This document shows, piece by piece, positions 26,329 through 35,189 of a stretch of 64,000 bases of DNA. Location: the NCBI RefSeq assembly GCF_036178845.1, contig NZ_CP108070.1, positions 496,001-560,000 on the forward strand. Reading direction: 5' to 3'. Made by a program: the position numbers and the translations under genes. The notes under the pieces are model-generated. The model did no database searches. It saw only the letters and a program-made list of their open reading frames with translations, and was not told the DNA's origin. The stretch comes from Streptomyces sp. NBC_00271. Lineage in GTDB: Bacteria; Actinomycetota; Actinomycetes; Streptomycetales; Streptomycetaceae. The first letter of the stretch is position 1, and each line of letters opens with the position of its first letter.

Positions 26329-27732
26329 TCATCCCTCGTCGTGTGCCATTGTCAGATCAAAGGCGTCCTGGCCGGCCGCATCCAGGGTGAGGGATGCCTC
26401 CCGGGCCGGGTATCCCGCAACGACGACGGTGTACTGGTCGGCTTCGAGACCGGTGAAGGCGTACGAGCCGTCCTCGGCGGTGAGCGCGATGCCTACGACG
26501 TCGCCCGCCGGGTCCAGGAGGGTGACGCGGGCCTCGGACACCGGGCGGCCGTCCGTGGTGCTGCTGCGGACGGTGCCCCTGAGCACGGGCGCCACGCCGC
26601 GGCGCGCGTCAGGCTCGGCGGGCCGGCGGCGTGCGTGCTTGATGACGGGTCGGCGGCGCATGTGTCCGGCGGCGTAGCGCAGGGAGCGGCTCACCACCAC
26701 CATCCAGGCGATGACCACCAGCACGTAGAGCACGACAGCCGCCCATGTGAACAGCTGCGATCCGGTCCGCGCCGCGAGAGCGCTCGTGGCGGTCACGCAG
26801 GCGCCCACCGGGAAGATGAAGGACCACCATGTGGGGGCGAAGGGCAGCCCGCCCCGGACCGTCCGTGCGGTCAGCCCCGCGGCGAGCGCCAGCCACAACA
26901 TGGCGAAGCCCCATACCGACACTCCCCCCAGCAACGCGGCGACCGCGGCGCCTCGCGCGTAGGGCGCGGGCAACGCGCTCGGCGCCACCGCGGCCAGCGC
27001 GCCAACCGCCGTCACCGACTGGCCCAACGCCCCCAGGCCGATCCACACCGTGGGCACCACTGTTGCGGCAGGTACGTCGTGGTGCACCAGTCGCCCGTAG
27101 ATCATGGCCAGCACCAGCAGCGCCGCGACGAAGCCGAGCCCCAGCATCGCGTAACACCCGAGCAGCAGGGCGAGCCGCAGTTGCCCGGCCGGTGCGTGGG
27201 GCACCAGCAGCGCGCCCGTCGCGGCGGAGACCATCGGCGGCACCACCGGCATCAGCCAGCCGCCGAACGCCGCGTCCGGCGCGAAGCGGTGCCGGGTGAC
27301 CATCAGGTACGGCACCGTGCACGCTGTGACGAGACCGAGCACGGTACCGAGTGACCACAGCGCCCAGTCCAGACGCAGCGCTGCCTCGAGCCCGATCAGC
27401 CGCCGGCCCAACACCAGCGCCCCGGCGCCCACCGTGAGCAGCGCCACCGGCGGCGCGCCGAAGAACTGGGCCGCCACCGGATCAGCCGCGTGTACCCGCA
27501 GCGCCCGCTGCCTGAGATAGCCGACGGCCAGCAGGATCAGCAGCAGCGCGGCACCCAGCCACACCACCGTGGCGAAAGTCCGCAGCCCGGGAAGGCTCCC
27601 GGGCAGCGTGACCGCCGCGTTGGCGACGATGCCCGTGCCCATGACCGCCGCGAACCAACTGGGGCCGAATACCCCACGCGTGGTTGTGTCTGCGGCGGGC
27701 GGCAAAGGACGGGCGGACGAGGAGGAATTCAT
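26329..27732 (-). CDS. TDT (TehA/SLAC1-type) transporter with C-terminal carboxypeptidase-regulatory-like domain
   Basis: 467 residues from the ATG at 27732. The first 370 form about ten membrane segments of the tellurite-resistance/dicarboxylate transporter family (start FGPSWFAAVMGTGIVANAAV, a family signature; later PTWWSFIFPVGACVTATSAL). After a basic stretch (MRRRPVIKHARRRPAEPDAR) comes an 80-residue CarboxypepD_reg-like beta-sandwich (VLRGTVRSSTTDGRPVSEA, then EDGSYAFTGLEADQYTVVVAG). Substrate could be an organic acid or sulfite. The fused domain is probably cytoplasmic or surface-exposed depending on topology; its role is unknown. Confidence 0.85.
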   Translation of the reverse strand: MNSSSSARPLPPAADTTTRGVFGPSWFAAVMGTGIVANAAVTLPGSLPGLRTFATVVWLGAALLLILLAVGYLRQRALRVHAADPVAAQFFGAPPVALLTVGAGALVLGRRLIGLEAALRLDWALWSLGTVLGLVTACTVPYLMVTRHRFAPDAAFGGWLMPVVPPMVSAATGALLVPHAPAGQLRLALLLGCYAMLGLGFVAALLVLAMIYGRLVHHDVPAATVVPTVWIGLGALGQSVTAVGALAAVAPSALPAPYARGAAVAALLGGVSVWGFAMLWLALAAGLTARTVRGGLPFAPTWWSFIFPVGACVTATSALAARTGSQLFTWAAVVLYVLVVIAWMVVVSRSLRYAAGHMRRRPVIKHARRRPAEPDARRGVAPVLRGTVRSSTTDGRPVSEARVTLLDPAGDVVGIALTAEDGSYAFTGLEADQYTVVVAGYPAREASLTLDAAGQDAFDLTMAHDEG

Positions 27733-28124
27733 GGCCCAAACGTATGGCGGGGCTGGGGCGGCACCGCCGGTCATGTCCAGATGCGAGGGGCATGGAGCAC
27801 ATATCGAGCGACCGCCACAGCGCGGCAGTCCCTCAGGGCGCCTCAGCCGGCCGCGACCGTGTACCGGCCGGAATGGCGGCACCCCGGTCGCCCGACTGCC
27901 GACCGTGATTCCCGAGACCACGCGTGGCCCGTAAAGATCACCCTCCCCTGACAACTCGTCATTGTTCAGCGCCTGCCGCAATGATGGCTCACCGTGCGGG
28001 TCGTGTTCTGGTGCTGAGCAGCTGTTGCCATCAGCGGCGGCGAGGGCCGACAGTGCGGCGGCTGCCGAACGGAGCCTGTTGCGCAGACGGGCGGCGGTTC
28101 TTTGAACCCGGCTGCCGAACGCCG
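27733..28124. other. Upstream region of the TDT gene, no gene seen
   Basis: Open frames continue here on both strands but lack family signal. Sequence on the right grades into a transposase remnant. Confidence 0.4.
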
Positions 28125-28268
28125 TCCGTCCTGGGGCCCGAGGAGGTCGCCGGAGCACTCGACCTCGACCTAGAAGGCCGCGAGGTCGTCGAACGGCTCG
28201 TCGCCACCGGCCGGTGGCAGCTGGGCGACCCCGAGGTCCTGGTCGTGCTGGACGCCGGACATGACGCA
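28125..28268 (+). pseudogene. Transposase fragment (IS701-like/NF041680 type)
   Basis: About 48 codons reading SVLGPEEVAGALDLDLEG, then EVVERLVATGRWQLGD and PEVLVVLDAGHDA. The last part matches the conserved first-Asp region (D-x-DVL-x-V-x-DAGYD) of IS701-like transposases. Nothing before or after belongs to the family, so only an internal scrap remains. Confidence 0.6.
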
Positions 28269-28336
28269 CTCTCTCGCACCCCTTGGGGCGGACTCGACAT
28301 GGCCGCGCGCCAGAAGGGCGCGTACGGGACCGCCGA

Positions 28337-28603
28337 CTACTGCGGGGCCTGGCGGCACGCCTCGATTGCGACGGCGTCCGCCACCCCGGCCCGGGCCAGA
28401 TCGCCGGCACAGCCGTTCTGGTCGCCCACCAGGCCGACGTAACACCCCATCCGGACGGCGTCCGTGACCTCGGTGCCCTGGTCCTGGACATAGTTCTCGC
28501 AGGCCCCGATGTCCGCGTGGGCGGCTGGTGCGGCGATGACGGTGCCGCCCAGGGCGAGGGCCAGGCCGGCGAGAACACTGGGAATACAAGCCGAACGACG
28601 CAT
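28337..28603 (-). CDS. Small secreted four-cysteine protein
   Basis: 88 residues. A Sec signal peptide (MRRSACIPSVLAGLALALGG then TVIAAPAAHA) with an AHA cleavage site leaves a mature chain of about 58 residues starting DIGACENYVQDQG. The mature part has four Cys (ACENY, RMGCYVG, NGCAGD, EACRQ), consistent with two disulfides, and is otherwise polar. I do not recognise a named family. Short secreted four-Cys proteins are common in Streptomyces and mostly uncharacterised. Confidence 0.72.
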   Translation of the reverse strand: MRRSACIPSVLAGLALALGGTVIAAPAAHADIGACENYVQDQGTEVTDAVRMGCYVGLVGDQNGCAGDLARAGVADAVAIEACRQAPQ

Positions 28604-28899
28604 GAGGATGCACCTGCTCTCTGGGTCGGATCACGCGGTCCTGGGCGCGCCGGACCGCGGGCGGGGGCGGCGGCGAGCGAACGCGAGAGACGGAATCCCC
28701 CGGGGATCGAGCACCACAGGGGTGGAGCAGGGGGTGTGTCGTGCCTGTCGTGCGGGTGGTGTGCGCTTCCTCCGAGACCCGATCGGCCCGGTATCGGCCA
28801 CCCTCGCTCATTCGACGCTAGAGCACTCCGTACGCGCCCGCACTCCCGGAACGACGGATCCCGGCGCCCGTTCGCCGACACCGACGTCTTCTGAGCCGG

Positions 28900-29796
28900 A
28901 TGCAAGTGATCGACAGGGAGCGGCGCGGCTGCTGCGGCACCGCCCCCGAGACGTGGCAGCGGGTCTTCCAGCAGCACTACACCTCACCGGCCAAAGCCCA
29001 TCCTGCTCCGGGCGACACGGAACCGACCGCAGCAGACGAGTCGTGGGACGGGTTCTTCTACAGTGCCTGGCTCACGTACGCGCATCAGTACGGCGAGTAC
29101 CCCGATGCAGCCGTCCTCGCGGCCTATGTGTTCCAGCGGGACGGCATCACCGGAGCCGGCGGCCAGCCCCTCACCGGCGAGGACCTGGGGGGCTTCGTCA
29201 CGGTCTTCCAGGAACGCGAGTTTGGGAACGCTGAATCGCAGGCGGAAGAAACGCACCATGAAGCCGGCGAACAGGCGGCTCCAGCACCCGCCTCGGCCGA
29301 GACTGAAACCCAGCTGACATCCGCCAAGGTGGGAGCACAGGCCGCGGAGGGGAAGCAAGCCCTCCGGGTGAACGCTGCTATTGCCCATGAGGAGACCACG
29401 CCCGCGGAGGCGGCCGAGGAAAACGACCTCACCACCGTCGATCGCTACTACCTCGCGTGGGTGGAGCACCAGAAACAGCGCGGCACCGAACCCACGGACA
29501 AGCAACTGTCTGCCTACCTCGCCGAACAGGGCATACAGGGCCGCAGTGGAAAGCCGATAAGCCCGTCCACGCTCCGCAGATACCTCCTGTCCTTCCGCGC
29601 CTACAGTGTCTGGGCCAAGCACCGGATGCGCAATGAGACCCCTCAGGCCGACGCCGTTGCGCAGGACTGCGCAACGCGCGGCATCACCGCCCAGTACAAC
29701 AACCCCATCACCCCCACCGACATCACGAAACAGGCCCCCGGCTTCGAGCGCCGCTGGAAAGCCCTCGCCCGACACCGAGCCGAGGCCCAGAGCTGA
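28900..29796 (+). CDS. Hypothetical protein with a duplicated 55-residue domain
   Basis: 298 residues. Two copies of one motif are visible: FFYSAWLTYAHQYGEYPDAA near 51-70 continuing to GGFVTVFQ, and RYYLAWVEHQKQRGTEPTDK near 182-201 continuing to RYLLSFR. Each has an AW-x-x-Y/H helix, a P-x/D-x-x-L-x-A-Y helix, a GI-x-G-x-x-G-x-P turn and a final helix with F. They are joined by an Ala/Glu-rich linker. The pattern resembles HTH or DNA-binding modules of actinomycete plasmids, but I cannot name the family. Context (transposase scraps, tRNA remnant) suggests a mobile-element origin. Confidence 0.6.
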   Translation: MQVIDRERRGCCGTAPETWQRVFQQHYTSPAKAHPAPGDTEPTAADESWDGFFYSAWLTYAHQYGEYPDAAVLAAYVFQRDGITGAGGQPLTGEDLGGFVTVFQEREFGNAESQAEETHHEAGEQAAPAPASAETETQLTSAKVGAQAAEGKQALRVNAAIAHEETTPAEAAEENDLTTVDRYYLAWVEHQKQRGTEPTDKQLSAYLAEQGIQGRSGKPISPSTLRRYLLSFRAYSVWAKHRMRNETPQADAVAQDCATRGITAQYNNPITPTDITKQAPGFERRWKALARHRAEAQS

Positions 29797-29965
29797 TACC
29801 CCACTCGGCGCGCGCCTTGCTCATCAGCTGCCCCACAGGATGCGTAATTACCGAAACCCTGATCGGCTGCTGGTAGCCGCCTGCCTGGCGAGGTCTGTAC
29901 GCTCACCGGCTCTGGTCCGTAGTCAGTGGTGACGTCGAGTAGCCGTCCGTGATCATGATCTTGTG

Positions 29966-30431
29966 ATGGATATCAACTCCCTTATAGGCACGGTGTTTTC
30001 CGGACTGTCAGCGCTGGTCGTTGAGGACGTGGCGGAAGGCGGCGGCAGTCACGGCCCGCGCTCGGGATGCTGCCGTGCTGTGTCCGGTGTGCGGGACTCC
30101 GACGGCGAAAGTGCACGGGTATCACCACCGGACAGTGACGGACGTGCCGGTCGACGGCCGACAGGTCGTCGTCCGCCTGCGTGTACGGCGGCTGGTCTGT
30201 CCGGCCCTGGGTTGCTGGCGGCAGACCTTCCGGGAACAGATTGCCGGACTGCTGGAGCGCCACCAGCGCCGCACGGTGCGGCTTGCCTGGCAGATATCCC
30301 AGGTGGCACGGGAGTTATGCGGCAGAGCGGCCGCACGCCTCGCCGGCCTCCTCGCCGTGCCCGTGTCCCGCAGCACTGCGTTGCGCCATCTACGGCGCCT
30401 GCCGCTGCCGCAGCAGGCGGTCCCGCGGTGA
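29966..30431 (+). pseudogene. ISL3-type transposase N-terminus, frameshifted and truncated
   Basis: The ATG at 29966 starts MDINSLIGTVFSGLSALVVE. After a frame change near 30045 the ISL3 zinc-ribbon region appears: CPVCGTPTAKVHGYHHRTV, then RLRVRRLVCPALGCWRQTF and the HTH (GLLAVPVSRSTALRHLRRLP). The chain stops at 30431, before the DDE domain of about 300 residues. It is a dead remnant and not the missing half of the ISL3 gene at 38.4 kb. Confidence 0.72.
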
Positions 30432-30471
30432 TCGTCTGTGGACTGGCCGGGCTATAAAGGCGGCACCTGGG

Positions 30472-30549
30472 GCCCCTGACCTGCTCAAACGCGTAAGACG
30501 CACGGGCCCTCCGGAGCCGTATGCGCAGGTTTGAATCCTGCCGGGGGTA
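30472..30549 (+). tRNA. Degenerate tRNA-Arg(CCG)-like gene (probable pseudo-tRNA)
   Basis: The 3' half is close to actinomycete tRNA-Arg(CCG): anticodon loop CTCCGGA, T-arm GCAGG-TTTGAAT-CCTGC, acceptor CGGGGGT plus A. The 5' acceptor GCCCCTG (30472-30478) can pair with it through two wobbles. The D-arm is poor, the anticodon stem has bulges, and the invariant C56 is T. It could be a decayed tRNA or an attachment-site relic of an integrated element. Confidence 0.5.
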
Positions 30550-30673
30550 TGCGCTGCTCAAGGCGAATGCCAGCATGAAAGACCCAGGCGCCAGATCGGC
30601 CCGCCCTGGCTGACGACCTATACGAATTGTCTCCGAACAGCAGGGCAGGTCCCACGATGCACCGGCCGCCGCA

Positions 30674-33600
30674 TCAGGTGGGGCACACCGGGCTGGGCGT
30701 ATGGCCTGCGAGGTACAGTCCGCGTTCTTCCGGTGTGAGGTCTCGGCCAACGGCCTGACAGATCTTTTTGATCGCTGTGGCCTGGTCTGGCAGCTCCACG
30801 TCCCACAACCGCGTCGTGGCATCCTCGCCGACGGTGGTCAGGGTGCGCCCGTCCCTGAACGCCACCCAGGACGCAGGATCATCGTGGCCAGTGAGGGTGG
30901 TGCGGATGTGGCCGGTTGAGGTGTTCCACAACCGCACCGTGCCATCCGAACCGCCGATGGCTACGATGCGCGCGTCCGGGCTGAACGCCACCGGGGCCGC
31001 GGTGTCTTTATGGCCAGTGAGGGTGGTGCGGATGTGGCCGGTTGAGGTGTCCCACAACCGCACCGTGTTGGTCGAGCTGATGGTGGCCAGGGTGCGCCCG
31101 TCGGGGCTGAACGCTACCGGGGCCGCGGTGTCTTTATGGCCAGTGAGGGTGGTGCGGGTGCGGCCGGTTGAGGTGTCCCACAACCGCACCGTGCCGCCCT
31201 CACTGCTGGCGGCCAGGATGCGCCCGTCCAGGCTCAACGCCACGCCGTACACCATGCCTTTGAGGCCGGTGAGGGTGGCCCGGATGCGGCCGGTTGAGGT
31301 GTCCCACAACCGCACCCTGGAGAAGTCACTGGTGACCAGGGTACGCCCGTCCGGGCTCAACGCCACCGGCATCTCGCTGGTGAGGGTGATGCGGGTGGTG
31401 CGGGTGCGGCCGGTTGAGGTGTCCCACAACCGCACCGTGCCGCCGTCAGTCCTGGCGGTCAGGGTGCGCCCGTCCGGGCTGAAAACCACGTCGTGCACGA
31501 GGCCGGAGGGGTCGGTGAGGGTGGTGCGAAGGCGACCGGTTGAGGTGTCCCACAACCGCATCCTGCCGTCCTTACTGCCGATGGCTAGGGTCCGCCCGTC
31601 CGGGCTCAAGACCAGCGAGGACTCGGATTCGATGCGGCTGGTGAGGGTGGTGCGACTGCGGCCGGTTGAGGTGTTCCACAACCGCACCGTGCCGTCCTCA
31701 CTGCTGGAGGCCAGGGTGCGCCCGTCCTGACTGAATACCACCGAGGTCACCACTCCGGTGTGGCCGGTGAGGGTGGTGCGGGTGCGGCCGGTTGAGGTGT
31801 CCCACAACCGCACCGTGCCGTCCTCACTGCTGGCGGCCAGGGTGCGCCCGTCCGGGCTGAAAACCACGTCGTGCACGAGGCCGGAGGGGTCGGTGAGGGT
31901 GGTGCGAAGGCGACCGGTTGAGGTGTCCCACAACCGCACCGTGTCGTCGCTGATGGAGGCCAGGGTGTGCCCGTCCCGACTGAATGCCACCGAGATCACT
32001 CCTCCGGTGAGCGTGGTGCGGGTGGTGCGGGTGCGGCCGGTTGAGGTGTCCCACAACCGCACCGTGCCGTCGTCACCGCTGGAGGCCAAGGTGTGCCCGT
32101 CCGGGCTGAAAGCCGCCCAGGACCCGAAGCCGGTGAGGGTGGTGCGGAGGCGGCCGGTTGAGGTGTCCCACAACCGCACCTGGTCGGTGCCGTCCTCACT
32201 AGAGGCCAGAGTGTGCCCGTCCGGGCTGAACGCCCCCCACCCGAGGTTGGTGAGGCCGGTGAGGGTGGTGCGGAGGCGGCCGGTTGAGGTGTCCCACAAC
32301 CGCACCGTGCCACCCTCACTGCCGATGGCTACGGTGCGCCCGTCCGGGCTCAAGACCAGCGGGGCCTCGGGGTCCAGGTGGCCGGTGAGGGTGGTGCGGA
32401 AGCGGCCGGTTGAGGTGTCCCACAACCGCACCGTGCCACCCTTGCTGACGGTGACCAGGGTGGGCCCGTTTCTGAACGCCGCCGACTCCACGGGGCCATC
32501 ATGGGAGGTGAGGCGGCGTTGTAGGGGGAGGCCTGCTGCCGCAAGGAGGCTGTTGGTGGCTTCGGTGGTGGGGCTGGTGCGGTAGGCCTGGATAGCGAGC
32601 AGGGAGGCCAGGTCCGGGTCGGTGTCGATGAGTGCGTCGGACTGGGCGGCGAGTTGCCGGGACAGTGCCTGCTGCTGGGCGGTGACGGCGGTTTGGCGTT
32701 GCCAGAAGGCCAGTCCCGCGGCGACTACGGCCAGGACGAGTAGCCCGGCCAGGAAGGTGTTGACGCGTCGGGTGCGCCGAAGGGCGGCTTGCTGGTTGCG
32801 GTGGCTGGCGGTGACGAACGCGGCGGTGCTGCTGGGCAGCCCGCGCTGCCGGGACCAGTCCAGGCCCTCGGCCAGGTCGGTCCCATGGAGCAGGTCTGCG
32901 GGGTCGTGGCGGTCGATCCAGCGGGCCCGCTGGTCCTCGGCGCGGTGCAGCCAGGCGTGGAAGCGGTGGTCCTGGTCGACCCAGTCGCGTAGTTCGGCCC
33001 AGTCGCGGGTGAGGGTGTCGTGGATGAGTTCGGCGACCAGGTCACTGGGTGGAGGGCCGGGGTCGCGGGCGGCGGTGGTGATGATGCGGTGGCGGGTGAG
33101 GGTGGCCAAGACCGCGTCGGTCATCTCCTGGGCGGGTGCGTCATCTGCTGCGGTGTCGGCTGCGAGGTCACGCAGGACCTCGAGGGGAACCTGCTGACGG
33201 GTGGCGGGGATGTGGTGGGTTTCGTCGGCGGGCCGTACCAGGGCTGTGAGGATCCGCCGGGCGGTGGCGTGATGGCTCTCGGGCAGCTGGTCAATGGCAG
33301 CGTTGCACCACGTGGCAAGGTTGCCAGTGATCTGGCCGATGCGCTCGTAGGCGGTATGGGTCAGGCGTCCGTCCACGCGGCGCTCCCACAGCCGGTTCAG
33401 GGCCAGTTCCAGCGGCGCGAGCAGGGTGACCGGGGCTCTTCGTGCAGGGGCGCCGTGAGGGGCAGCGGCCAGGACATCGGCGATGATGCGCTCGCTCAGG
33501 CCGTCCTCGAAAGTGGCGCCGGCCTGGCGGGCGGGGCGGGTGACGATGGCGTGCAGGTCCTGCCGGCTCAGCGTGGCGGGCACGTTGACCAGGCCTGGGG

Positions 33601-34888
33601 CAGCAACCTCCAGCAGGGCGGGGGCCCGGGCAGCCAGCTGCGGGTAGAAGTCGTCCCGCATGACCAGGACCACGCTGACCGCCGCACTTGAACCGATCGC
33701 TGCCGTGATCTGCTCCAGCACATCCAGGGATGTACCGGGTGGGGCGTCGTTCGCTTCTGGCCGCGCGGCTGCTGCCGAGGGGGCGGGCGGGGTGAAGACC
33801 TCCTCGAACTGGTCGATGACCAGCACGATCCGTTCGCAGCTGGGTTCGGCCTCCAGACGGTGCCGCACCGCGGCCGCGAGTGGGTCGGCATCGGCACCGG
33901 GAAGACCATGGCGGGCCAGTTCGGCCGCCAGATCTGGCCCGGGGCGCGGGACGAGCACGGGCAGCCACCGGTCGCTGCCGGGCAGCCGGCCGTCCTGGAG
34001 GGCGGGCAGCACGCCCGCCAGGACTAGCGAGGACTTGCCCGACCCGGAGGGGCCGAGCAGCAGCAGGACCCGCCGGTTCTCGGCCAGAGCCGACAGCACC
34101 GTCTCCACCGCGGTGTCACGGCCGTGGAAGAAGGCCGTGTGCTCGGCTGTGAAGGGCTCCAGGCCCCGGTAGGGGCGCACCTCACGCTCCATCAGAGCGG
34201 GCCAGACCTCCCGCAGGACCTGGGCGGGTGTGGCGTAGGCGATGCCCTGGCCTCGCAGGTGCCCATCGGGTGCGGTGATCGCGGTGACCATGCCGATCAC
34301 CAGGCCGGTCACCTCATCGACGACGGGGCCGCCGCTGAACCCCTGGGTCAGGTCGTTGGCTCCGGTCAACTGCAGTAGCCCGCCCCCACCCTCCACATCG
34401 GTGGGAGGCAGCAGGTCACCCGCCGTCCCGTAGCCGAAGTGCCCAGCCGACGGGGCCTGGGCGGGAAACCCGAAGGAGCGCACCCGATGCCCGCGGCACC
34501 CGGCCGCCGACCCCACCGGCAAGGGCTCCACCGTCGCCGGTATGTCGCTCAGGCGGATGATGGCCACGTCGTCGGCGTCCGAGGCCCGCCACGGCCCGAT
34601 CAGCACCTGCCCCTCGGCCTGCGGAGCCCCTTCCGCGCGAGGGAAGACCAGCTGCACCCTCTCGCCGGGGCCATGGCCGCCGGCACGCACCACGTGCGCG
34701 CAGGTGACCACCACGTCCTCACCGATCAGGAACCCCGCCCCGGCCACGCCGCCTTCGGCAGACAGGATCTGGACAACCGCCGCCTGGATTCTGAGCCCAG
34801 GCCCGCCGCCGGGGGCCGAAGCAACAGCGTTCGTCGATGTCACCGAGGCCCCCGTGGGGTCAGGGAGCGTCTGCGCCGGAGGCGCCAT
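30674..34888 (-). CDS. Trypsin-like protease-nSTAND NTPase-WD40 conflict protein
   Basis: 1404 residues. (1) A trypsin-type protease, about 30-225, with triad H65 (VTCAHVV), D107 (DADDVAII) and S185 (TQGFSGGPV), and no signal peptide. (2) A STAND NTPase of the nSTAND1 type, about 238-560: YRGLEPFTAEHTAFFHGRD, Walker A GPSGSGKSS (279-287), Walker B VLVIDQFEE (D359). (3) A helical linker and one membrane-like helix near 711-730. (4) About 14 WD40-type repeats to the end, most closing RLWDTSTGR. Such proteins are predicted sensors that oligomerise on binding a target and activate the protease in anti-phage or heterologous-conflict responses. The ATG lies inside the upstream Trypco1 gene (29-base overlap), so the two are one system. 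Confidence 0.88.
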   Translation of the reverse strand: MAPPAQTLPDPTGASVTSTNAVASAPGGGPGLRIQAAVVQILSAEGGVAGAGFLIGEDVVVTCAHVVRAGGHGPGERVQLVFPRAEGAPQAEGQVLIGPWRASDADDVAIIRLSDIPATVEPLPVGSAAGCRGHRVRSFGFPAQAPSAGHFGYGTAGDLLPPTDVEGGGGLLQLTGANDLTQGFSGGPVVDEVTGLVIGMVTAITAPDGHLRGQGIAYATPAQVLREVWPALMEREVRPYRGLEPFTAEHTAFFHGRDTAVETVLSALAENRRVLLLLGPSGSGKSSLVLAGVLPALQDGRLPGSDRWLPVLVPRPGPDLAAELARHGLPGADADPLAAAVRHRLEAEPSCERIVLVIDQFEEVFTPPAPSAAAARPEANDAPPGTSLDVLEQITAAIGSSAAVSVVLVMRDDFYPQLAARAPALLEVAAPGLVNVPATLSRQDLHAIVTRPARQAGATFEDGLSERIIADVLAAAPHGAPARRAPVTLLAPLELALNRLWERRVDGRLTHTAYERIGQITGNLATWCNAAIDQLPESHHATARRILTALVRPADETHHIPATRQQVPLEVLRDLAADTAADDAPAQEMTDAVLATLTRHRIITTAARDPGPPPSDLVAELIHDTLTRDWAELRDWVDQDHRFHAWLHRAEDQRARWIDRHDPADLLHGTDLAEGLDWSRQRGLPSSTAAFVTASHRNQQAALRRTRRVNTFLAGLLVLAVVAAGLAFWQRQTAVTAQQQALSRQLAAQSDALIDTDPDLASLLAIQAYRTSPTTEATNSLLAAAGLPLQRRLTSHDGPVESAAFRNGPTLVTVSKGGTVRLWDTSTGRFRTTLTGHLDPEAPLVLSPDGRTVAIGSEGGTVRLWDTSTGRLRTTLTGLTNLGWGAFSPDGHTLASSEDGTDQVRLWDTSTGRLRTTLTGFGSWAAFSPDGHTLASSGDDGTVRLWDTSTGRTRTTRTTLTGGVISVAFSRDGHTLASISDDTVRLWDTSTGRLRTTLTDPSGLVHDVVFSPDGRTLAASSEDGTVRLWDTSTGRTRTTLTGHTGVVTSVVFSQDGRTLASSSEDGTVRLWNTSTGRSRTTLTSRIESESSLVLSPDGRTLAIGSKDGRMRLWDTSTGRLRTTLTDPSGLVHDVVFSPDGRTLTARTDGGTVRLWDTSTGRTRTTRITLTSEMPVALSPDGRTLVTSDFSRVRLWDTSTGRIRATLTGLKGMVYGVALSLDGRILAASSEGGTVRLWDTSTGRTRTTLTGHKDTAAPVAFSPDGRTLATISSTNTVRLWDTSTGHIRTTLTGHKDTAAPVAFSPDARIVAIGGSDGTVRLWNTSTGHIRTTLTGHDDPASWVAFRDGRTLTTVGEDATTRLWDVELPDQATAIKKICQAVGRDLTPEERGLYLAGHTPSPVCPT
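30880..32480 (-). repeat. WD40-coding repeat array with near-identical units
   Basis: About 13 units of 110-130 bases, each with an almost invariant core around GAGGTGTCCCACAACCGCAC (plus-strand reading). Two 101-base blocks, 31460-31560 and 31838-31938, are identical, and a block of about 40 bases recurs near 30990 and 31111. This indicates recent unit duplication or gene conversion. Confidence 0.85.
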
Positions 34889-35189
34889 GCCAGGTCACGG
34901 TCACCCTCAGGTGACAGCCGGCCTCGCTCTTGGCGATCACCGCGCCGGCCTGAGCCGCCATGTCGACCCCGAACTCGATTGCGACCTCGTCCGGGCCAAC
35001 CTTGCGCAGCTGTTCCAGCGCGGCCCGGGCCATGGCGGTGACCGGACTGAGCGCCTCCTGCAGAGTCTGCGGCAGCTCGTGGATCGCCTCGCTGACCCGT
35101 CCGGCCTTCACCGGCCCATCGGATATCTCCGGAGCCTCGAACAGGATCGAACCCCCACCCTCCAGCGGAAGACGCGCAAGACTACGCAT
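34860..35189 (-). CDS. Trypsin-co-occurring domain 1 (Trypco1, CU044_2847-type) protein
   Basis: 109 residues from the ATG at 35189; the frame extends further up without an RBS. Features: GGGSILFEAPE near the N-terminus, a helical middle (VSEAIHELPQTLQEALSPV), and the hallmark PDEVAIEFGVDMAAQAGAVI followed by CHLRVTVTW. Trypco1 proteins occur next to trypsin-like effector proteins in predicted conflict systems and are thought to partner or restrain them. The gene immediately precedes and overlaps the trypsin-nSTAND-WD40 gene. Confidence 0.8.
   Translation of the reverse strand: MRSLARLPLEGGGSILFEAPEISDGPVKAGRVSEAIHELPQTLQEALSPVTAMARAALEQLRKVGPDEVAIEFGVDMAAQAGAVIAKSEAGCHLRVTVTWHGASGADAP

Noticed and set aside
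27733..28977. Upstream extension of the TDT transporter frame to 28977
   Set aside because: The extra N-terminus is Pro/Arg/Ala shadow across a secreted-protein gene; the ATG at 27732 gives the standard TDT start.
30880..32480. Regular repeats resembling a CRISPR array
   Set aside because: The units lie in frame in a WD40-coding region, spacing follows the WD40 period, and both halves of each unit are conserved coding sequence.
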